A DNA stretch of 64,000 nucleotides from Treponema porcinum (GTDB taxonomy: Bacteria; Spirochaetota; Spirochaetia; Treponematales; Treponemataceae). This document shows, one piece after another, positions 1 to 7,451 of the stretch (its first letter is position 1; every line of letters begins with the position of its first letter). The position numbers and the translations under genes were made by a program. The notes below the pieces were generated by a model, which saw only the letters and a list, made by a program, of their open reading frames with translations, was not told where the DNA came from and did not search any database. The stretch lies in assembly GCF_900167145.1 (NCBI RefSeq), contig NZ_FUWG01000003.1, forward strand, positions 6,684 to 70,683, read 5' to 3'.

Positions 1-43
1 ACTTTTAAATTCAGCCTGAATTTACTTTTAAATTCAGCCTGAA
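1..43. repeat. Two tandem copies of a 20-bp sequence, period 23
   Basis: Bases 1-20 and 24-43 are identical and separated by TTT. The first copy begins at the window edge, so an array could continue to the left. It lies just outside the terminator at 42-78. No function is evident. Confidence 0.8.
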
Positions 44-78
44 AAAAAGGCTGCCCGTAAAACGGGCAGCCTTTTTTT
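42..78. terminator. Bidirectional intrinsic terminator
   Basis: A perfect 17-bp stem (42-58 with 62-78) has a 3-base loop; its core is GGCTGCCCGT with A7 on one side and T7 on the other. It lies 34 bases past the stop of the DUF4469 gene on the minus strand and would also stop plus-strand transcription entering the window. Confidence 0.9.
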
Positions 79-111
79 CACTACAATAATTTAATCAAGT
101 GATGATGTTTT

Positions 112-879
112 TCAGCCGATGCGGAATGTCCGTTCCGTAATACATTCCTTTATTTCTTTTGACAGTACTTTTCCAGATAAACTCTGAGTCCGTATCATAA
201 GCCTGTATGTTCCCTCCTCCAGTTCAGAAGGAACTACACAACACAAAGAACCTGATGTGTTACGTCCAAGTTTTTCTGCACCAAGCTTTACATTTTTGGA
301 TTCATCTTCTGTATTTACAAAATACAGTCCGACTTCTTCGTTTTGTCCCTGAACAGCAATGTTAGTACCCTTTATTTCAAGAAAACCGTTACGGGTAAGT
401 ACTTCGCTTCCCTTTGTTTCAAGGTCAAATACTTCTGTAATAACAGGAACAATCGAGTTTCCCCTGCGGATTACGGGAGTTACTTTTTGAAGAATATCCT
501 TAACTTTTGAACTTACGGTTGAGGTCAAAGAAAGTGAATGACGCTCTGTACTGTAAGAATCATTTTGGGTATTAAATGTTCCTGAAAGACTCAACCAGCA
601 CCTTGTAATTCCGTCATCAACTGTACAACCAGTAAGAATTCTGGCAATTTTTGCACTTCTGAAAAGTGCGGCTGCTTCAAGAAGCTTTTCTTTTGAAAAA
701 TCACCTGCAATGCCTGAACTTATTATGTCACAGGCAAGGTCGTCAACGGTACATGTTCCCTGACTTATTACACGTGCAAAATACGAAGGTGTATTTCCCA
801 GATTATTTTTATAGAGTGCAAACGGCACTTCATTAGATTTGTGTTCAATCTGAACAGCATTCAATGTATTGATATTCAT
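112..879 (-). CDS. HU-like DNA-binding / DUF4469 domain protein
   Basis: This 255-residue protein has no signal peptide or membrane segment. Residues about 1-125 resemble the IHF/HU-like domain of Bacteroidales- and Treponema-type DUF4469 proteins (MNINTLNAVQIEHKSNEVP start, 'YFARVISQGT'). Residues about 150-250 form an Ig-like beta domain (DUF4469), with the 'GLYFVN' and 'GTYRLMIRTQ' strands typical of it. The start has a good ribosome site (AGGAG at about 885-890). The family role is not established; a nucleoid or DNA-bound function is only inferred from the N-terminal fold. It is the last gene before the terminator at 42-78. Confidence 0.7.
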   Translation of the reverse strand: MNINTLNAVQIEHKSNEVPFALYKNNLGNTPSYFARVISQGTCTVDDLACDIISSGIAGDFSKEKLLEAAALFRSAKIARILTGCTVDDGITRCWLSLSGTFNTQNDSYSTERHSLSLTSTVSSKVKDILQKVTPVIRRGNSIVPVITEVFDLETKGSEVLTRNGFLEIKGTNIAVQGQNEEVGLYFVNTEDESKNVKLGAEKLGRNTSGSLCCVVPSELEEGTYRLMIRTQSLSGKVLSKEIKECITERTFRIG

Positions 880-1010
880 ATGGTCATCTCCTATATATGA
901 ATAATAAGTAGATGTATGCTTTTTATACTTCCATTTTATAATTTAGCCACACATCTTTATATAAAAGGCCTGATTCTGTTACTGACCTTATCCACCATTC
1001 AAAAAAAGAA

Positions 1011-1033
1011 ACAGATTTTCAGAAAACTTCTGT
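1011..1033 (-). terminator. Minus-strand intrinsic terminator of the small unit
   Basis: The stem ACAGA/TCTGT with inner TTTT/AAAA pairs is followed on the minus strand by TTCTTTTTTT at 1010-1001. It closes the small unit before the DUF4469 gene. Confidence 0.6.
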
Positions 1034-1110
1034 CCATTTCTTTTTGTCCCTCTGCCGTTCTTTTTAAGGCCGGCAGTGCCTTTTTTAATCTATCATTTTG
1101 AACCTCCTTA

Positions 1111-1135
1111 GTTAATTCGTAAAAATCGAATTAAC
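1111..1135. promoter_or_regulatory. Inverted repeat 1 of the divergent control region
   Basis: Arms GTTAATTCG/CGAATTAAC flank the 7-base centre TAAAAAT. It shares core and centre with inverted repeat 2, 66 bases away centre to centre. It lies just downstream of the predicted minus-strand start, where it could be an operator or an RNA hairpin beside the ribosome site. Confidence 0.7.
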
Positions 1136-1145
1136 TTACAACACA

Positions 1146-1174
1146 AATATACACTTCCTGCAGGAAATTGTCAA
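1146..1174 (-). promoter_or_regulatory. Minus-strand promoter of the small unit
   Basis: TTGACA (1174-1169), a 17-base spacer and TATATT (1151-1146) match the sigma-70 consensus closely. The spacer contains the 12-bp palindrome TTCCTGCAGGAA (1155-1166). The -35 box touches inverted repeat 2. Confidence 0.75.
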
Positions 1175-1205
1175 ACAATAATTCGTAAAAATCGAATTAT
1201 TGTTT
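1173..1205. promoter_or_regulatory. Inverted repeat 2 of the divergent control region
   Basis: Perfect 13-bp arms AAACAATAATTCG/CGAATTATTGTTT flank TAAAAAT, the same centre as repeat 1. It overlaps the minus-strand -35 box and lies 20 bases before the plus-strand -35 box, a good operator position for both promoters. Confidence 0.75.
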
Positions 1206-1225
1206 ATTTTTTTCTAAAGAAATAC

Positions 1226-1253
1226 TTGAAACATACCGAAAATAATATATACT
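1226..1253 (+). promoter_or_regulatory. Promoter of the ATPase/methyltransferase operon
   Basis: TTGAAA (1226-1231), a 16-base spacer and TATACT (1248-1253). The coding start at 1313 gives a leader of about 50 bases with GGAGGA just before ATG. Confidence 0.65.
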
Positions 1254-1312
1254 ATTCGAACATTACGAAAAAAAACTTTTTTACTATTGAGAGTATAATT
1301 ATTGGAGGAAAA

Positions 1313-2656
1313 ATGCTTATATCCTTTTCCTGCGGAAATTTTCTTTCGTATGATTCCGTTCAGACTCTTAATTTAAAGAGCGGAAAAAAACTCCGTACAA
1401 AAAAAGACCATCTTTTCTATTCTGAAAATGCCGGAACAATCCTTAAATTTGCTGCCATTTACGGTGCAAACAGTGCCGGAAAATCAAATCTTTTTAAAGC
1501 AATGAATGTTGTACGCAGTTTTATCCTTACAGGACAGCTGGCTCAGAATTCAGCAGAACTGTACTGCCGTATAAAAAAGCAGAATATTGGAAAACCGTCT
1601 TTTTTTGAGATCACCTTTCTTGTAGATGACATTCCGTACACCTACGGACTTAAAATCGACATGCAGCGCAGGATTGTTGTATCAGAATGGCTGTTTTTTA
1701 CAAAAGGAGAAAACAAGCATTACCTTTTTAACAAAGACGAGGCAGGGGCAAAAATTAAGTTCGGCTCAGTTCTTTCTGACTGCGAGGAAATAACCGTCCT
1801 TTCAAATGTTTTTTCAGGCGGAGAAAGCCCTTTTCTTTACTGTATGAACCACAATACAAAATCGTTCTATGAAAAGAATCCTAAGGCTGTAATTCTTAAA
1901 AAGATATTTGAATGGTTCGCCGTACATTTTGAGGTAATCTACCCGGAACAACCTATAAGCGACACTGCCCTTTTATACGAATCTATGACTCTTAAGAAAT
2001 ATGCCGATTACCTTAATTTTTTCAAGACTGGTATTGTTGATATAGAGAAAAAGGAAGTAAGCGAAGATTTTGTAAAATCAAATCTTTCTGTAATTGACCG
2101 GGCAAATATAGACCTTCAGATAAACCTTGTACGGACAAACAACCTTTTTACAAAAGAAAAAAAAGAATGGTCTGCGGTCATACGCAACAGGGCAAATATA
2201 TTTACAATAAAAATGGATAAGAGCGGAACCGTAAAATTTTACGTGCTTAAATTCATACACCAATACGGAAACGAACGCGTAGCATACGAAATGCGCCGTG
2301 AAAGTGACGGTACTTACCGCCTGTTCCAGCTGCTTGATGTTCTTCTTACTGTCAAGAACAAAGTTTTTGTAATTGACGAAATAAGCCGCTGCATGCATCC
2401 GCTTTTGACGATTAAATTTGTAGAAATGTTTTTAAAGCTTGCAAAAGACAGAAACGTGCAGCTTATCGTTACTACTCACGAAACCCGCCTTATGAAACAT
2501 GAATTCCTGCGCCGTGATGAAGTATGGATATGCGACAATAATGATGACGGTTCAAGCAAACTGTCCAGCTTTAATGAACAGCAGGTACGCATAGATAAGG
2601 TTATGGATGAGAATTATATGGAAGGAACCTTCGGCGGAATTCCAAAATGGGAATAA
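1313..2656 (+). CDS. AAA15-family ATPase (OLD/RloB-partner type)
   Basis: This 447-residue soluble protein has the AAA_15/AAA_21 layout: N-terminal beta strand 'MLISFSCGNFLSYDS', Walker A 'GANSAGKSN' near residue 53, Walker B 'VFVIDEISRCMHP' near 355, 'TTHE' near 385, and a C-terminus 'YMEGTFGGIPKW' like ATPases encoded beside RloB nucleases. GGAGGA six bases before 1313 sets the start; an upstream TTG at 1226 lies in the -35 box and is rejected. Its stop overlaps the methyltransferase start by 10 bases, so the two are translated together. Related ATPases act in anti-phage systems (PARIS AriA, OLD, RloB partners); defence here is inferred from the pair. Confidence 0.85.
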   Translation: MLISFSCGNFLSYDSVQTLNLKSGKKLRTKKDHLFYSENAGTILKFAAIYGANSAGKSNLFKAMNVVRSFILTGQLAQNSAELYCRIKKQNIGKPSFFEITFLVDDIPYTYGLKIDMQRRIVVSEWLFFTKGENKHYLFNKDEAGAKIKFGSVLSDCEEITVLSNVFSGGESPFLYCMNHNTKSFYEKNPKAVILKKIFEWFAVHFEVIYPEQPISDTALLYESMTLKKYADYLNFFKTGIVDIEKKEVSEDFVKSNLSVIDRANIDLQINLVRTNNLFTKEKKEWSAVIRNRANIFTIKMDKSGTVKFYVLKFIHQYGNERVAYEMRRESDGTYRLFQLLDVLLTVKNKVFVIDEISRCMHPLLTIKFVEMFLKLAKDRNVQLIVTTHETRLMKHEFLRRDEVWICDNNDDGSSKLSSFNEQQVRIDKVMDENYMEGTFGGIPKWE

Positions 2657-3771
2657 CTATGGACACTGCTTTTGAAAATCCTGAATTTCTTACTTCTCAG
2701 ATTATTACGTATATCGGAAACAAGCGGACGCTCATATACGATATAGAAAGCCAGATTAAGGAAATAAAAAGCGTCCTTAGAAAGGAAAAGCTTGTATGCG
2801 CAGACTTATTTTCCGGCTCTGGAATCGTATCCAGAATGTTAAAATCTCATTCATCCCGGCTTATCGTAAACGACCTTGAAAACTATTCGTTCATCATAAA
2901 CTCCTGCTACCTTACAAATAAAGAAGATTTCAGCCGGGAAAAATACGCTGACTTCCGTAAAAAAATTCTTTCTGAGGCAGAAAAAACTCCTCAAGAGGGA
3001 ATTATCTCGCAAAACTATGCGCCCAAGGACGACCGGAACATCCAGAAAGACGAACGGGCATTCTACACCAGGCAGAATGCGCTGCTCATAGACACATACC
3101 GCGCGCTCATCGAAGACATTGCTGATGAAAAATACCGCAGGTTCTTCCTTGCGCCGCTGATTACGGAAGCTTCGGTACACGTAAACACAAGCGGCGTATT
3201 CAAGGGGTTCTACAAAGACAGTACAACTGGAATCGGATGCTTTGGCGGAAAGGGAAAAAATGCACTTTCCCGCATAGAAGGCATAATTCAGCTTAAAGAA
3301 CCGGTTTTCAGTAATTTTTCCTGCCAGTGCGAAATCCATCAGGAAGACACAATTTTACTTGCAGAAAAACTATCCGGCATAGACATGACGTATCTTGATC
3401 CGCCGTACAACCAGCATCCTTACGGTTCTAACTATTTTATGCTCAATCTTATAGCAAAGAACAAAATCGATGCAGAAACAAGCAGAGTTTCCGGCATTCC
3501 GAACAACTGGAACCGTTCTTTGTTCAATAAAAAAGCTGCGGCTCTTTCTTCTCTTGAAAAAATCATACAGACAATCGATTCTAAATTCATCATTATTTCG
3601 TACAATTCAGAAGGATTCATATCGTTTGATGAAATGGAACGGATGCTTGAATCTTACGGGCCGCTTAAAACGGTGGAAATAAAATATAATACGTTCAGGG
3701 GAAGCCGCAACTTAAAAAACCGGTCTATTCACGTAAGCGAATATCTTTTTATTCTTGAAAAACAGCGTTAA
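2647..3771 (+). CDS. D12-class DNA adenine N6-methyltransferase
   Basis: This 374-residue protein has the D12/Dam-type motif order: 'YIGNKR' (motif X, residue ~23), 'CADLFSGSGIVSR' (AdoMet-binding motif I, ~57), 'VNDLE' (~76) and the catalytic 'LDPPYNQHPYGSNYF' (motif IV, ~243). It should transfer a methyl group from S-adenosylmethionine to adenine in a specific DNA sequence, which cannot be read from the protein. No restriction endonuclease is adjacent; the only partner is the overlapping ATPase. ATG at 2659 is an alternative start. It converges with mutS2, with 29 bases between the genes. Confidence 0.88.
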   Translation: MGITMDTAFENPEFLTSQIITYIGNKRTLIYDIESQIKEIKSVLRKEKLVCADLFSGSGIVSRMLKSHSSRLIVNDLENYSFIINSCYLTNKEDFSREKYADFRKKILSEAEKTPQEGIISQNYAPKDDRNIQKDERAFYTRQNALLIDTYRALIEDIADEKYRRFFLAPLITEASVHVNTSGVFKGFYKDSTTGIGCFGGKGKNALSRIEGIIQLKEPVFSNFSCQCEIHQEDTILLAEKLSGIDMTYLDPPYNQHPYGSNYFMLNLIAKNKIDAETSRVSGIPNNWNRSLFNKKAAALSSLEKIIQTIDSKFIIISYNSEGFISFDEMERMLESYGPLKTVEIKYNTFRGSRNLKNRSIHVSEYLFILEKQR

Positions 3772-3800
3772 TGAACCTAAGAATTCCTTAAAAAAAACAG

Positions 3801-6299
3801 TTACCGAAGCGACACGTAAGTTTTTCCAAAACCGCCGTCTTCCGGCGGTGCAAATGTAAAGTTCAGTACGGACGGACAGTTTGAAAGGTAGTCATGAACT
3901 GTCTGCTGAAGTACGCCGGAACCTTTTCCGTGAATGATGCTGAACTGCCTGAAATTATTAAGCGCACACAAATCAAGCTGACGTTCAAGCGCACGCACGG
4001 CTTCTTCTGCACGAAGCCCAAGAAGCCTTAGTTCAAAGGCTGGTTTTTCTTCTGCACTGCCAGATTCAGCTAGGTCAACGGAATAACTTACCGAAGGTTT
4101 GAGTGCAGTTCTATTTTTCACAAGAACAAGTTCGCTCTGGCGCAGGGTCATTTTTATGCTTCCGAAAAGCACCGTCCACCTGCCTTTTCCGGCGGGCGCG
4201 TCAATGATGCCTGTCTGATTTGAAGAAACAGATTTTACTTCCGCGCCCGGTTCAAACACAGGTTCTTTTTGCAATGCGCTGTTTTCCTGCATTACAGAAG
4301 AAGAAATGCTTACTGCATTTTTAAGCGCATCGGACGTTTTCATCCTTTTTTTTGAAGGTTTATGAGAAATGCGCTTTTTTTCCTCGTTTTCAAGGCGGAG
4401 CGTTTCTTCTGCAATCTTATGTTCTTCTTCAGAAAGTTTTTCATCCCTTTCAGAAACAGCTGCCGTAAAATCAGAAATAAATTTCCTTACGCCAAGCGTT
4501 TTTTCACGCGTAACTTCACCCTCTTTAAGAACGCGCACAAGATTTTCAAGGTCTTTTCTGGTCTGCACAAGAAAATCCTCTGCTTCACGCTGAATTCCTT
4601 TTTTTATTTCGTGTTCTTTCTGCCTGAGCTGCAAGGCTTTAAGGTCATTTTTGCGTATGCTTTCCAAAAGTGCTTCTTCGCGTTCCTTTATTTCGGCTAA
4701 AAGTCCGTCAAGTTCGGCATGCTTTTGGGTAAGCCCTTTTATAAGGGAAGAAACGTCTGCCTTTTCGCTTACGATATAGTCCCTGGCTTTCTGAACAATG
4801 TCTTTTGGAAGACCTGATTTTTCTGCAATTTCAAGTGCGTGACTTTCGCCGGGAATGCCCATCATAAGGCGGTATGTAGGACTAAGGGTATCGCTGTTGA
4901 ACTCTACGGATGCATTTATACATTCGGGGTGCGTATAGCCGTAGTTTTTTATTATTCCCTGATGAGTCGTTATAAGCACGAAAGATTTTTTTTCGATAAG
5001 ACGGTCAAGCACTGCCATAGAAACGGCTGCTCCTTCCTGCGGGTCAGTTCCGCTTCCAAGTTCGTCCAAAAGCACTAGTGACGATTCACCGGCACAGCGG
5101 ACTGCGCGCGCTATATTCTTCATGTGTCCGCTGAACGTAGAAAGAGACTGGTCAAGAGATTGTTCGTCGCCTATGTCCGCATAAATTCCGCTGAATACAG
5201 GAAGGCGCGAACCTTCTTTTGCAGGAACAGGAAAACCGCACTGATTTAAAAGCGCAAAAAGTGCAATTGTCTTAAGCGTAACGGTTTTTCCGCCGGTGTT
5301 AGGGCCTGTAATTATAAGGATGCGCTTTCCTTCCATAAAGCGAATGTCTACAGGAACAGCCTTTTCACCTAAAAGCGGATGACGCGCGCCAATAAGCAGG
5401 AGCGGTTCTTCCTTACACGTATCGGCAAAAACACAGCCGTTTGCCTTTCCCCATGCGGCAGCTGCGCGCGTTCCGTCAAGTTTTTCCATAATTTTTAAAG
5501 CCTGCACCAAATCAAAAGAAAAAGGTGCGATTTTTGAAACTACGTCTACGATAATGCGCCGTATTTCCGCCTGAAGTTCAAATTCCGCCTCTACAAGTTC
5601 GTTACTGCACCGCACGCTTTCTTCCGGCTCGATGAATACAGTCTGCCCTGTGTGCGAAACTTCGTGAATTATTCCGGGAACGGAAGCGCGCCTGTTTGAT
5701 TTTACTGCAAGCACCTGCCGTCCGTTTTTAAGCACAGGAACAGCAGATTCCAGAATGTCTGCGTATTTTGTGCCGGATGTAAACGAGCGCAGGATACTTT
5801 TTATTTTTGCATTAAGTTCTGCAATTTTTGCACGGATAGCGCGAAGTTCCGGTAAATCCCTAAGCTGTCCGTCAGAAGTCATAATGCGGTTTATTTCACC
5901 GTATACACTAGAAATATCAGGTATTGAGCGCACAAGGGATGCAAGCGATTTTAGGTTCAGTTCTTCTTCCGCATTCAAAACGGCATCTGTAACGTTCTTT
6001 ACGGCAACGCAGAACTGAAGGACAGAATGCAGCTGCTCAAGGCTTACGGCTGCTCCCTGCACGGAAATCATCTTGAAAACAGGAAAAACCGGCTGCCATG
6101 AATTAAGCGCATTGTTCCGCGCCGTATGAATGTAGGTAAACCATTCACGGCTTAAATTCTTCCGCGCCTCAATTTCATCGCTTTTTGAAAGAGGCTCAAG
6201 ATGTGAAAGCATATAAGCGCCTTCTTCACTTACGCAAAAGCCGGCTATTTCATCACGTATTCTGTAAAAATCTAATTCTGTTAAAGTTTTTTTATCCAT
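3801..6299 (-). CDS. mutS2: MutS2/RqcU ATPase with Smr domain
   Basis: At 832 residues it has the usual family length. MutS-type clamp and core regions come first, then Walker A 'GPNTGGKT' near residue 330 and Walker B 'LLDELGSGTD' near 413. A charged coiled coil spans roughly 515-640, and a C-terminal Smr nuclease domain carries 'HGKGSG' near 791. MutS2 proteins suppress recombination and, in Bacillus, split collided ribosomes. There is no Shine-Dalgarno; TAGAAT lies 12 bases before the ATG. rsgA lies just upstream on the same strand, also ribosome-related. Confidence 0.95.
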   Translation of the reverse strand: MDKKTLTELDFYRIRDEIAGFCVSEEGAYMLSHLEPLSKSDEIEARKNLSREWFTYIHTARNNALNSWQPVFPVFKMISVQGAAVSLEQLHSVLQFCVAVKNVTDAVLNAEEELNLKSLASLVRSIPDISSVYGEINRIMTSDGQLRDLPELRAIRAKIAELNAKIKSILRSFTSGTKYADILESAVPVLKNGRQVLAVKSNRRASVPGIIHEVSHTGQTVFIEPEESVRCSNELVEAEFELQAEIRRIIVDVVSKIAPFSFDLVQALKIMEKLDGTRAAAAWGKANGCVFADTCKEEPLLLIGARHPLLGEKAVPVDIRFMEGKRILIITGPNTGGKTVTLKTIALFALLNQCGFPVPAKEGSRLPVFSGIYADIGDEQSLDQSLSTFSGHMKNIARAVRCAGESSLVLLDELGSGTDPQEGAAVSMAVLDRLIEKKSFVLITTHQGIIKNYGYTHPECINASVEFNSDTLSPTYRLMMGIPGESHALEIAEKSGLPKDIVQKARDYIVSEKADVSSLIKGLTQKHAELDGLLAEIKEREEALLESIRKNDLKALQLRQKEHEIKKGIQREAEDFLVQTRKDLENLVRVLKEGEVTREKTLGVRKFISDFTAAVSERDEKLSEEEHKIAEETLRLENEEKKRISHKPSKKRMKTSDALKNAVSISSSVMQENSALQKEPVFEPGAEVKSVSSNQTGIIDAPAGKGRWTVLFGSIKMTLRQSELVLVKNRTALKPSVSYSVDLAESGSAEEKPAFELRLLGLRAEEAVRALERQLDLCALNNFRQFSIIHGKGSGVLQQTVHDYLSNCPSVLNFTFAPPEDGGFGKTYVSLR

Positions 6300-6359
6300 T
6301 TGTTTGCAGTAATTCTACCGGCTGTACCGGCGCAGGCTACATTAAGGGTTAAAACAAAC

Positions 6360-7325
6360 CTAGTCTTCCCACGTCTTGTTTTTTATCTGTTCCATAATGC
6401 GAAGCCAGCTGTCGTAGCGTTCCGCCGTAATTTCGCCGTCTTCAACAGCCTTACGGATACGGCAGCCGTTTTCGTGAGTGTGCGAACAGCTCATTCCAAA
6501 AGTGCACTGTCCTAAAAACGGCTTGAATTCCTTAAAATACAAGGCCAGGTCTTCCGCTTCAATTCCGTGGAGCATAAATCGGCGTATTCCTGGAGTATCT
6601 ATTATAGAAGCAACGCGTCCTTTTATTCCGCCCGTAAGGGAAACGTTCAGGCGAATCCTGTTGAGAGTACCTTTTGTTGTTGTGTGGCTTCCCCGTCCGT
6701 ATTTTTTAGAAAGGCTTCCTGTCTTAAGGACGCACGTATCGTCAAGCACGTTTACAAGACTAGACTTTCCTACTCCTGACTGCCCTACAAGCGCGCTCAG
6801 GTGGTCTTCAAGAAGTTCTGCAAATTCTGCAACACCCTCGCCTGTTTTTGCAGAAATGCGCATAACCTTGTAGCCAAGCTGTTCCCATATAGAAAGATAT
6901 TTATCAACGTCTATTGTGTCATCAGTTCCGATTAAATCGTATTTATTGCACACAATCACCGGGGTAAGCCCAAGCATTTCTGCCTGAGCAAGTTCCCGGT
7001 CAATAAACCTGGGACGGAACGGCGGTTCTGCCGGTGTAGTAACAAGAATCATATAGTCAACGTTTGCCGCAAGAAGCTGCGGACATCTTCCCTTTACATT
7101 CCACCGCACAAATTCATTTTTACGCGGAACAAGACTTACGACCTGCCCCTTTTCTTCATCAATAGAGTCTGCTTCAATTTCTACGATATCGCCTGGTGCA
7201 AGCGGATTATAATATTCGGTGTCAGACTTAAGCACCTTTCCCTTTATGGAACACGACCGCGTAATTCCATCATCACACTCAACTTCAAAAAAATTATTAG
7301 ATCCGGCTAGAACAGTTCCTTGCAT
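6360..7325 (-). CDS. rsgA: Ribosome small-subunit-dependent GTPase RsgA
   Basis: This 321-residue protein has an N-terminal OB fold and a circularly permuted GTPase domain: G4 'NKYD' near residue 127 precedes G1 'GQSGVGKSS' near 183, and G3 'DTPG' is near 244. It ends in a zinc knuckle (Cys-x4-Cys-x-His-x4-Cys) near 275-288. RsgA tests maturing 30S subunits. TTGACA-N17-GATAAT ends 8 bases before ATG and no ribosome site is present, suggesting a leaderless mRNA. Confidence 0.95.
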   Translation of the reverse strand: MQGTVLAGSNNFFEVECDDGITRSCSIKGKVLKSDTEYYNPLAPGDIVEIEADSIDEEKGQVVSLVPRKNEFVRWNVKGRCPQLLAANVDYMILVTTPAEPPFRPRFIDRELAQAEMLGLTPVIVCNKYDLIGTDDTIDVDKYLSIWEQLGYKVMRISAKTGEGVAEFAELLEDHLSALVGQSGVGKSSLVNVLDDTCVLKTGSLSKKYGRGSHTTTKGTLNRIRLNVSLTGGIKGRVASIIDTPGIRRFMLHGIEAEDLALYFKEFKPFLGQCTFGMSCSHTHENGCRIRKAVEDGEITAERYDSWLRIMEQIKNKTWED

Positions 7326-7333
7326 ATATCTGA

Positions 7334-7362
7334 ATTATCAATTTTCAGCGCAGGATTGTCAA
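7334..7362 (-). promoter_or_regulatory. rsgA promoter, near-leaderless
   Basis: TTGACA (7362-7357), 17-base spacer, GATAAT (7339-7334). The -10 box ends 8 bases before the ATG at 7325, so RNA should start at or next to the start codon. Confidence 0.7.
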
Positions 7363-7451
7363 GACAACAGAAAAGACGGCTAAAAGAAGCACCGGAAGTA
7401 CAAATATTCTTTCTCATTTTCACGCGCGGTGATTTGTGATAGTATAATTAT

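Larger units (their letters stand above)
1001..1140 (-). ncRNA. Compact ~140-nt transcription unit, small RNA or mini-ORF
   Basis: On the minus strand a consensus promoter (-10 at 1146-1151) would start RNA near 1139. The RNA would contain a 9-bp hairpin (1135-1111), an almost perfect Shine-Dalgarno TAAGGAGGTT (1110-1101), ATG at 1096 and a stop after three codons (Met-Ile-Asp). It would end at a hairpin (1033-1011) followed by TTCTTTTTTT (1010-1001). Another frame stays open for about 30 codons (reading DRLKKALPALKRTAEGQKEM) but lacks a start codon, so a frameshifted small gene is possible. Expression has not been shown; the evidence is the signal arrangement only. Confidence 0.5.

Noticed and set aside
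916..1101. 61-codon plus-strand ORF in the divergent control region
   Set aside because: No ribosome site, poor composition for a protein, and it runs opposite to the small minus-strand unit with its own promoter and terminator.
900..3771. Retron: inverted repeats and small RNA beside an effector-like pair
   Set aside because: No reverse transcriptase gene is present, so a retron cannot be supported.
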